A stretch of DNA of 26,899 nt from Tubiluchus corallicola (Eukaryota; Priapulida; Priapulimorpha; Priapulimorphida; Tubiluchidae). The DNA lies in assembly GCA_030141605.1 (NCBI GenBank), contig JAQGDQ010001749.1, positions 1-26,899 of the forward strand, written 5' to 3'. Below are positions 20,101 through 26,899 of the stretch, piece by piece. Position 1 is the stretch's first letter; every line of letters starts with the position of its first letter. The translations under genes and the position numbers were made by a program. The notes under the pieces are model-generated. The model searched no databases and was not told the DNA's origin. It saw nothing but the letters and a program-made list of their open reading frames with translations.

Positions 20101-21252
20101 AAGCAGCCGAGAAACATTTTCACAAGTTTGTGTGTTTTGAGCAATTGTTAAATGACCAGAAAAATTCAATGACTACAGCTAAAGTGTTACTTTTCGAAAC
20201 TGCTTACTCTGCTATCCTGCTAACCACTGTTTGAATCATTCAAACTGACTTTATTTACTCTTTAATTTAAAGGTCAAGCATGCAGCTGACCATGGAGACC
20301 AGTTCTGTTTAATTGTTGTCTAAGCAAACTGTCGAATTTTATGAAACTTTTCTTGAACTACAGACTTGGACCTTAACATTGAAGAAATGAAACGACATGC
20401 ATAAGAATATTCATATTCAAAATAATAAAAACTTATAAAAAAATGGCAAAATTGAAGATTGAAAGTGTCAAAAAGCACCTCTATTTCAATCAGGAAAAAT
20501 AACTAGACAAAAAAGTAATCGTACAAGCATTACAGGTTCGGGGTGGATCGTGAAAAGGCAGTTTTCGGGCACAGGGGAGCACATTTCCTGGATTTCGGTT
20601 AAAGGTGCAAATTTTGTGATTAAAAAGTAGTAATTAAGTAACTTAAGACTCTTCAAAACATCATTCTTTGTGTAAAACTATTAAATGTCTTTTTATGTAT
20701 GAGGTTGGTTAGTCCTGGTAATCTTTGTGGCTAAAACTGCAGAAGTAGCAAATTCAAATAGGTATTTTTTACTTTATAGACTGATCTCAGTTTCTTGTTC
20801 CCTTGAATATGATAGGTTTAACAGTGACAGACTATTTCTACTTTAAGAATGAGACGAAAATTGTAATACGACATTATGAATTAAGTACAGCATCCTTACA
20901 TAGTGTAGCAATTAGATAATTATAGGTTTTTTTTACTAAAATATGCAAAACGTTCAAGACATTTTACTCAAGGTAAGTTACACGTGTTCAGGAAAAGGCT
21001 TCACGTGGAAAAAATCGGCTAACCAAGTGGGCCAACCCACCCCTGGGCAAGTAATAAAGTCTAAGATGATTCTTAATGACAAAAAACTGGAAACTTCAAC
21101 GATAAATAAAATAAACCCGCAAAAAATAAATGAAAAAACGCAGCGTTTCCAAATTTTTAGTACGGGATTTTTTAATTACGCTGAGTGAATAATGAAGCCA
21201 AACTTGCTTTCCAAGTTTTTAATATTAAATTAGAAAACAAAAACACTCTTAC
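20101..21252. other. Intron 3, remaining part; nothing recognisable
   Basis: AT-rich. Short acceptor- or donor-flanked frames are present on both strands, but none fits the phase needed between exons 3 and 4, and none has a recognisable motif. Confidence 0.5.
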
Positions 21253-21399
21253 CTTTTTATTTGTTTTTCCCAGTAACTCTTTCACCTGGTAAACCTTGCA
21301 GTTGTGTGCTGGCAGTCGTTTGCACGTCTGAATGTAAAGCTGCTTTAGCAAAAACTCGCTGTCGTACAAAGGCGAATGAAACAGCTTCCTCTTGTGTTC
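21253..21399 (-). CDS. Exon 3: FERM F2 lobe, last helices
   Basis: Acceptor CTTTCCTAG, donor AAG/GTAAGA; phase 0 in and out (147 nt, 49 codons, residues 124-172). It reads EHKRKLFHSPLYDSEFLLK, then QLYIQTCKRLPAHNCKVYQV, then KELLGKTNKK. This parallels talin F2, where a helix with SEIEAKVRYVKLARSLKTYG is followed by a strand and KEK..KGKNK. The join to the next exon gives TNKK-VSRLLGI, matching the NK-LVPRLLGI junction of talin F2 and F3. A strong hairpin sits in the intron 32-124 nt before this exon's acceptor (see 21431-21522). Confidence 0.82.
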
Positions 21400-21430
21400 C
21401 TAGGAAAGGTACGAGACATTGGCAACGACG

Positions 21431-21522
21431 TTAATGGACTGTTTACGACTGCAGCAGCGCATCATCGCTGCGTCGTAAACCGGCGCAAGTTCAGCTTTAC
21501 GGACAAAGTAATGGTCCATTAA
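21431..21522. repeat. Nested inverted repeat / strong hairpin beside exon 3 acceptor
   Basis: Inner stem GTTTACGAC (21441-21449) pairs with GTCGTAAAC (21472-21480), and GCAGCG (21454-21459) with CGCTGC (21466-21471), leaving a six-base loop and a four-base bulge. Outer arms TTAATGGAC (21431-21439) and GTCCATTAA (21514-21522) also pair. All pairings are exact. In the gene's direction this lies just before the acceptor of exon 3. Confidence 0.8.
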
Positions 21523-21949
21523 TGGAAGGTGACAAGCGAGGAGCAGAATGCTTCCCCCCGGCATTCCATACGTCTAAGCTGTTATACCTTGGCATATTGG
21601 CATGCTTAATAAACACACGGTTAAACACATGCTAAATTTATAAACAGGAATGCGCTTAAAATTGAAGACCTTCAATTCATTTACAAAAATTGCAGCATTA
21701 GAACTAAGAACAGTGTGAAATACATTGACTCATTACCGCAAATGCAACTTGAAGTAAAAGAATAAATGAACCAATGTTGTGCAAATGGGCTTAAAATTCC
21801 AGTCCATAAGAGCATGGCACACGTTCAGCTATAGTTAGATTAAAACCCGGCTGAGAATGCCAACAAACTACTGAGGGTATAATGTTTGTTTGTTAACTAT
21901 GATTTGTATTATAATGTAATACGGACTTTGTTCTAAAATAGAAATACGC
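21523..21949. other. Intron 2 part; nothing recognisable
   Basis: AT-rich intron DNA between the hairpin and the tetranucleotide repeats. Confidence 0.5.
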
Positions 21950-22163
21950 AATCAGTCAGTCAGTCAGTCAGTCAGTCAGTCAGTCAGTCAGTCAGTCAGT
22001 CAACCAACCAACCAACCAACCTATCAACCAACCAACCAATAAATCAACCAACCAACCAACCAACAACCAATCAATCAACCAACCAACCAACCAACCAACC
22101 AATCAATCAACCAACCAACAACCAATCATCAACCAACCAACAAACCAACCAACCAATCAATCA
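21950..22163. repeat. CAGT then AACC tetranucleotide microsatellites
   Basis: A clean (CAGT)n block to about 22003, passing directly into (AACC)n with AATC interruptions. Confidence 0.95.
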
Positions 22164-22509
22164 GCACTTTCGTTCGATTTCGATTCCATTTCTGTTTGGA
22201 AGTGTGTGCCAAAATGTTCTGTAAAATCATGAATGTTATTTAACCGCAAACGTGTGATTACAGTGCAGAGTCCAGCACACTTAGAGACCAAGCTGTTCAG
22301 TAACACAAAGGATAACAATAACTACGTATAAAAGAGAAACCGTGCTATCTTCTTCTAAGGCTAGTAAAATGTGAAATATTATGAATCAGTCAATAACTGC
22401 GATCATATTAAGCTACGACATATGGTCACCGCCATAATGTGATCATGCCGGGGGTGAAGAACATCAGGTTTCCATGTATTTCTGTTCTTTCGTCGTTCTT
22501 TTAATTTCT
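22164..22509. other. Intron 2 part; nothing recognisable
   Basis: No repeat, gene or transposon end seen. Confidence 0.5.
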
Positions 22510-23657
22510 TTACGTTTTGCTTACGTCTAAATAGTTGTGCACTCTGCAAGACGCAATTTGGTACTCAGTGATGGAGTGTACTTACTGAACATGGATGTGG
22601 CAGGACCAGAACTGGGCAACTTGCTTATGTCTACATAGTTGTGCACTCTGCAAGACGCAATTTGGTACTCAGTGATGGAGTGTACTTACTGAACATGGAT
22701 GTGGCGGGACCAGTACTAGGCAAATTGCTTATGTCTAAATAGTTGTGCACTCTGCAAGACGCAATTTGGTACTCAGTGATGGAGTGTACTTACTGAACAT
22801 GGATGTGGCGGGACCAGTACTGGGCAACTTGCTTATGTCTACATAGTTGTGCACTCTGCAAGACGGAATTTGGTACTCAGTGATGGAGTGTACTTACTGA
22901 ACATGGATGTGGCAGGACCAGTACTAGGCAAATTGCTTATGTCTTCATAGTTGTGCACTCTGAAAGACGGAATCTGGTACTCAGTGATGGAGTGTACTTA
23001 CTGAACATGGATGTGGCGGGACCATAACTGGGCAACTTGCTTATGTCTACATAGTTGTGCACTCTGCAAGACGGAATCTGGTACTCAGTGATGGAGTGTA
23101 CTTACTGAACATGGATGTGGCGGGACCAGTACTAGGCAAATTGCTTATGTCTAAATAGTTGTGCACTCTGCAAGACGCAATTTGGTACTCAGTGATGGAG
23201 TGTACTTACTGAACATGGATGTGGCGGGACCAGTACTGGGCAACTTGCTTATGTCTACATAGTTGTGCACTCTGCAAGACGCAATTTGGTACTCAGTGAT
23301 GGAGTGTACTTACTGAACATGGATGTGGCAGGACCAGTACTAGGCAAATTGCTTATGTCTTCATAGTTGTGCACTCTGCAAGACGGAATTTGGTACTCAG
23401 TGATGGAGTGTACTTACTGAACATGGATGTGGCGGGACCAGTACTGGGCAACTTGCTTATGTCTACATAGTTGTGCACTCTGCAAGACGGAATTTGGTTC
23501 TCAGTGATGGAGTGTACTTACTGAACATGGATGTGGCAGGACCAGTACTAGGCAAATTGCTTATGTCTAAATAGTTGTGCACTCTGAAAGACGGAATCTG
23601 GTACTCAGTGATGGAGTGTACTTACTGAACATGGATGTGGCGGGACCACAACTGGGC
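22510..23657. repeat. 104-bp minisatellite, 11 copies, with splice-like signals in each unit
   Basis: Copies start every 104 bp (ATAGTTGTGCACTCTG at 22531, 22635, 22739 and so on to 23571). Units alternate between 'tctacat...gcaacttgc' and 'tctaaat/tcat...gcaaattgc' forms, so the array is partly dimeric (208 bp). On the gene's strand each unit carries GCGTCTTGCAG and, 62 nt later, TTCAGTAAGTACAC. Confidence 0.94.
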
Positions 23658-24164
23658 TCGTTTTCAAAAGTAATTCTTTAAGACACAAAACTGACAGGAA
23701 TACATCCTCCCTCAACAAGAGAAATAGCTGCAGGCTACACAGCAAATTCAACCGCTTAGCAACAGTCTTCCTGCGGGCACCTATTCATTAACTAATTAGA
23801 GCCAAAGTTGTTTAACTTTGCAGTCATTGCTATTTAGCAATTCCCCTAACCTCAAAAGTTTGCTAATTTAAATAACCAAGAAATTAGTAACGCAATTCTA
23901 ACACTCATAATCTTCCAGATTTGTGACTGTAGTAACAATAACCAAAGCAAATAGCAGCTCTCAACTGTGAAGTATGTATGTACACACTGGACAATTTATA
24001 ATGATCTTTATAAAATGCCAAGGCTACTGCAAAATAAGTGAAATACTCTTATTGTCAAGTGTATGGACAGCAGTCTTGGGTAGAGCAATCACAACTGGAA
24101 CCAGCTAGAAATGTTCAACATGTTATCAGGCCCGGTCAAGTCTACACCTATAAAGCAACTATAG
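23658..24164. other. Intron 2 part; nothing recognisable
   Basis: AT-rich unique-looking sequence before the hAT-like element. Confidence 0.5.
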
Positions 24165-24600
24165 CAGAGGTGTGCAAATGATTTGACTAGCCGGGCCACA
24201 TTAAACGCAATTAATGCGGGCCACAGGCAGTTTGGTCAAGGAGCCAAGTATAGAAAGGCCTAATAACGATGTTTTTGCATCCGACCTGCGTACATCATTA
24301 CTACTACACTCAAGAAACTATTTTAGAAGTTATTAAAATTTATATTACAAACCATATATTTCTACTTTCGGGACAGACAGTGGTAATTTCATTACAATGC
24401 ATATTAGTAATGTGTATCACACAGTCTGTGTACTATAGTGACATTACGCTACAACCGTCTTGTAAGGGTTAATGGCATCCGATCCAGTAGAAAAAACTAC
24501 GCGCACCATCTTTGGGATCGTGGCACGGACTTCAGCTGGATACACTCAATTAATCACCTGGGCCTCAAGTGACACGCGAGCCACAATTTGCACACCCCTG
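24165..24600. mobile_element. hAT MITE (436 bp) with 8-bp target duplication
   Basis: The ends CAGAGGTGTGCAAA and TTTGCACACCCCTG are inverted repeats (13 of 14). Flanks AACTATAG (24157-24164) and ATCTATAG (24601-24608) match at seven of eight positions. Near both ends are 'gggccac' and 'gagccac' motifs typical of Charlie-type hAT ends. The internal reading frames on the plus strand are short and not transposase-like. Confidence 0.8.
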
Positions 24601-24853
24601 ATCTATAGGCAGACCTATGGCACCCGGAGATGGTCAGAAAACAATGCATTCCAACCATTTCTTGATCTACATTCTATGATACCTTTTGCTTTCTATGATG
24701 TCCAAATGATGTTTTATGCCATGTAAATGGAAAGAAACACTTCAATTTGTCTCACCGCAAATATCTGGTGATATGTTACAAGGCAAGCCTCGTGAGTCGC
24801 TTATCGACCACTAAATGTTTTTATTTACAACTGGGGTAATTAATAAAACATAC

Positions 24854-25049
24854 CTTCACAGATTTGATGATATTCTTGGCACATGTATAATCAGGCGGAA
24901 GCAAGTCGGCCAGACTACAGGAATCCACCATTGCTGTCTTCTCAGCATCGTCGGGAATCAACTGCCGCAAGAATATGCTGCTGCGACGCTTTCTCGCTCG
25001 GCTCGGTGTCGACTTGTGTGACAGGGCAGCATCTTCACCTTCCTCGTTA
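24854..25049 (-). CDS. Exon 2: FERM F2 lobe, insertion and LPPDY motif
   Basis: Acceptor TTCGTTATAG after a T run; donor AAG/GTATGT; phase 2 in, phase 0 out (196 nt, residues 58-123). It starts with an acidic stretch (NEEGEDAALSHK), then a basic stretch (SRARKRRSS) that resembles a PKA site or nuclear signal, then IFLRQLIPDDAEKTAMVD and SLADLLPPDYTCAKNIIKSVK in two parts. The LADLLPPDY segment matches the talin F2 pattern with LKDFLPKEY, and the IIKSVK end leads directly into the next exon's helix. The acidic and basic insertion of roughly 60 residues, shared with exon 1, makes this F2 lobe longer than usual. The insertion may be a disordered regulatory loop; that is inference. Confidence 0.78.
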
Positions 25050-25277
25050 CTATAACGAAAAAAAATGCATTTCAAAAAGAAAAAGTGTAGCAAAATGATA
25101 TGCATTCTCAGCCACATTACACATTGCCAGCAATAATACATTCATACTTTAATAATGTATTATATAATACTATAATAATTTAATGAGTTTTAAACACGAC
25201 ATTATTTATATCATATTATATTATGCTATAGCAAAGTTGTAGTTTCTATCAAAGCAGACCTCCCTCCAGTGGGCATG

Positions 25278-25304
25278 TTGATGATGATGATGATGATGAC
25301 GATG
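25278..25304. repeat. GAT microsatellite
   Basis: Short (GAT)n with GAC variants. Confidence 0.85.
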
Positions 25305-26072
25305 ACAAAGATGTCAGAGTTTCTTGCTAATTCGCTGTTTAATATTCTGTAAATTCTGTTATTTCCTTTATTTGCATAGTCTTCCTTCCTACCTTCATTC
25401 ATTCATTCATTCTTTCATTTATTTGTTCGCTCGTTCGTTGTGCGTTCCTTCAGACTTTCACCTATTCATTCATTCGTTTATTCATTTGTATTATATTTAA
25501 TAATAACAATGTATTATATATTAATTAATAATACTTTATTATTATTCATACAATAATAATTCATTCATACTGTTTAACAATGTTTTATGCTAACCACCAC
25601 ATACATTATCATATGTCAATCTTTCTCCTGGGATTAACCCTAAGCACTTTAGACTGCAGTATAGATGCATATCAGTAACTGTTAGTAATACGTTATACAT
25701 TTCATTTTGAGAATGTTGAAAACTGCACGTAACTTTTACTATTTTCTTTCTTCCAATGTTTCTTCCATCAACCACGAACAGAAATCTCTATTGTGGAGTC
25801 AACTGCAGAACTCTCATTATGACAAACATTTTTAATTAATGTATTTTGAGCCTGTTTGCTGCACTGTTGAAATACAGCCCTACAAAAAACTGTTTTTTTA
25901 CCGGGGTCCTTCTCGTCCTTTGCATGTCCAATAATTAGGGTATCACAAATTTCATTATTTCCAGCAATATTCTTAATTATTTCTAATTACATGTAGCAGG
26001 TTAATTCTGTTCTTATTATCATTTTATTATGATCACCTTTGTTCTGAACTAGCATCAATACCATTCTGATAC
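25305..26072. other. Intron 1, left part: ATTC repeats and AT-rich DNA
   Basis: Interrupted ATTC/TTCG repeats at about 25393-25490; the rest is AT-rich without genes. Confidence 0.5.
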
Positions 26073-26245
26073 GTATGTTGCATGATAACACCGCTGCTAG
26101 CGCCCTCTTCCGACTCCGTGGAACTGTGCTGCTTACTCCGGGCTTTGGACGGCCATGACTCTTCGATGCGCAGCTGTATTCCAGCCAAGGCCACGGCCTC
26201 GTCCTTCGTACATGGAAGCTCCCCACTGACCACTAGTTCCTGAAG
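26073..26245 (-). CDS. Exon 1 of the visible part: FERM F2 lobe, start
   Basis: Acceptor TTTGCAG and donor GTATCA; phase 0 in, phase 2 out (173 nt, residues 1-58). It begins LQELVVSGELPCTKDEAVA, followed by LAGIQLRIEESWP. This is the first helical part of a FERM F2 lobe; the nearest pattern I know is talin, where the equivalent stretch is a helix before the AGFQ motif. The rest of the exon is a low-complexity Ser/Glu-rich insertion not expected in talin. The donor is weak by consensus and was chosen because it alone gives the phase needed by the next exon; GTTATC at 26089-26094 and GTTCAG at 26046-26051 give wrong phases. The F1 lobe must lie upstream, beyond the window or in an exon I could not recognise. 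Confidence 0.75.
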
Positions 26246-26714
26246 CTGCAAATTAATGTAATTTCGACTGATTAATTTTTAATATGAGTATCATGGGAAA
26301 TCGTTAAAAGCTATAAGTGCTCTTGCTAACTTATCATCAGCTATGCCATCAGCTATGTCAATGCCATTTCTTAAGGTGCTTAAATGTAGGTTCAGCAATT
26401 TCAGGGGTAACAAAGCCTTGGAAATTCTTAAAGCTAAAGTTGCAGGATTAAGAACAGCTAAAAGATCACAATATTTAACATGTGACATGCTGATGAAAAT
26501 CACGACATTTATAACTATATGAAACAACTGCAAAAAATTTACAGTGGCAAACATACATGTCAAATGTAGTTAGATACAGTAAACGTATGTTACAGTACAG
26601 ATAGGTTACAGCACAGATAAGTGAAACTACCACTTTATATAGTGGCAAGATGATGAGTCTGCAACATTTCCCACTTGACATAATGCAAAAGGTTTCCTTA
26701 GACCTAATCCTTAG
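26246..26714. other. Upstream of exon 1: no clear exon
   Basis: A minus-strand open stretch (26563-26291) is leucine-rich but shows no FERM-like motif and ends in a stop before exon 1, so it is not taken as coding. The previous exon of the gene must end in phase 0 and was not found here. Confidence 0.4.
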
Positions 26715-26899
26715 GCCAGACGATTTAGTCTAGTTGTAACGCGTCCGCTTCCCGTCCGGGAGGTCATGAGTTCGATACAGCAACCAGATAATACCAATGA
26801 CTTTAAAAATGGTACCCGCTGTTACCATGCCTGGTGCATGGTATTAAGGGTAAACGTGGGGTAATAATAGTCTCTGTTATGTAGTTGTAGATTGTTATT
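26715..26899 (+). mobile_element. tRNA-derived SINE, cut by the window edge
   Basis: It has a polymerase III A box TAGTCTAGTTG (26726-26736) and a B box-like GAGTTCGATAC (26768-26778) in a tRNA-like head, followed by an unrelated body ('taccatgcctggtgcatggt'). The acceptor stem is not intact and the spacing is wider than in a true tRNA gene, so a SINE rather than a tRNA gene. The tail lies beyond the window. Confidence 0.7.

Larger units (their letters stand above)
147..26245 (-). other. PLCE1: Partial gene model: FERM-CDC25-phospholipase C epsilon, 18 internal exons
   Basis: Eighteen exons read from right to left: 26245-26073, 25049-24854, 21399-21253, 18998-18868, 16819-16662, 15811-15558, 14236-14091, 13323-13176, 10057-9956, 9265-9081, 7978-7837, 7623-7548, 6742-6614, 5260-5048, 4569-4409, 1829-1671, 1061-856, 397-147. 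Every intron is GT-AG and every junction agrees in phase, giving 992 codons plus one base. Domain order is FERM F2-F3 (about residues 1-265), CDC25/RasGEF (about 285-530), acidic linker, PH-like region (about 595-775) and start of the EF-hand region (about 935-990). PLC-epsilon cleaves PIP2 to IP3 and DAG downstream of Ras, Rap and Rho GTPases, and its CDC25 domain is known to activate Rap1. Start codon, F1 lobe, catalytic barrel, C2 and RA domains are outside the window. The PLCE1 identity is firm; fusion with the FERM exons is inferred from phase and order. Confidence 0.85.

Noticed and set aside
20530-20600. Minus-strand stretch (EMCSPVPENCLFTIHPEPVM) considered as the missing F3 exon
   Set aside because: No donor in the needed phase 2; the exon at 18868-18998 fits fully and has clear F3 motifs.
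20943-21188. Plus-strand ATG frame (MQNVQDILLK) followed by AAG/GTAAGT
   Set aside because: Good-looking donor but no upstream promoter, partner exon or recognisable domain; AT- and Lys-rich content fits chance.
24269-24726. Two adjoining plus-strand open frames
   Set aside because: They lie mostly within the hAT MITE and show no transposase or other domain.
26291-26563. Leucine-rich minus-strand frame upstream of exon 1
   Set aside because: Ends in a stop, has no suitable donor and shows no FERM F1 or F2 motif.
26726-26778. tRNA gene
   Set aside because: A and B boxes are present, but the acceptor stem does not close and the body continues as a SINE.

Overview
The window is animal nuclear DNA. 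It is AT-rich, holds one long gene cut into small exons with GT-AG introns, and is packed with tandem repeats and short transposon remnants. No bacterial, organellar or viral gene organisation is visible. The species cannot be fixed from the sequence. A phospholipase C-epsilon gene, a tRNA-derived SINE, hAT-like and pogo-like MITEs and many minisatellites suggest an invertebrate or non-vertebrate metazoan.

The main content is a single minus-strand gene model of 18 internal exons (147-26245), partial at both ends. I read 2,977 coding nucleotides (992 codons plus one base), and all 17 exon junctions agree in phase. From exon 6 (15558-15811) onward it is clearly PLCE1. It has the CDC25/RasGEF domain, an acidic serine-rich linker, a PH-like region and the start of the EF-hand region, ending near the motif FVELFKAFSLRSRKDLKDL. 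The catalytic X/Y barrel, C2 and RA domains would lie beyond the left edge. The five upstream exons (16662-26245) encode a talin-like FERM F2-F3 module. They splice in frame into the CDC25 part, so the full-length product would be a FERM-CDC25-PLC-epsilon protein. As far as I recall, human PLCE1 has no FERM module.

A possible second start lies inside the FERM part. At 18331-18400 a good Kozak ATG with an in-frame stop just upstream leads to a perfect GTAAGT donor in phase 1, which fits the first PLCE1 exon but not the last FERM exon. That last FERM exon can also read through its donor to a stop followed by AATAAA. The locus may therefore make a fused protein, or separate FERM-only and PLC-epsilon-only products.

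From left to right the introns hold: a pogo-like MITE (1263-1577); a 42-copy 50-bp minisatellite (2206-4310); a 17-copy unrelated 50-bp minisatellite touching a splice donor (5752-6604); a poly-G/poly-C repeat (6769-7290); a MITE with TAA flanks (8268-8815) and its inverted relative (16053-16450); a LINE ORF2 C-terminal remnant with an internal 19-copy 97-bp array (11058-13144); a 56-bp duplication of a splice acceptor (13304-13420); another pogo-like MITE (14678-15151); a LINE 3' end (16826-17227); two hAT-like elements (17354-17683, 24165-24600); a 25-bp minisatellite (17939-18159); duplicated ATN microsatellites (19410-20100); a strong hairpin (21431-21522); an 11-copy 104-bp array (22510-23657); and a tRNA-derived SINE running off the right edge.
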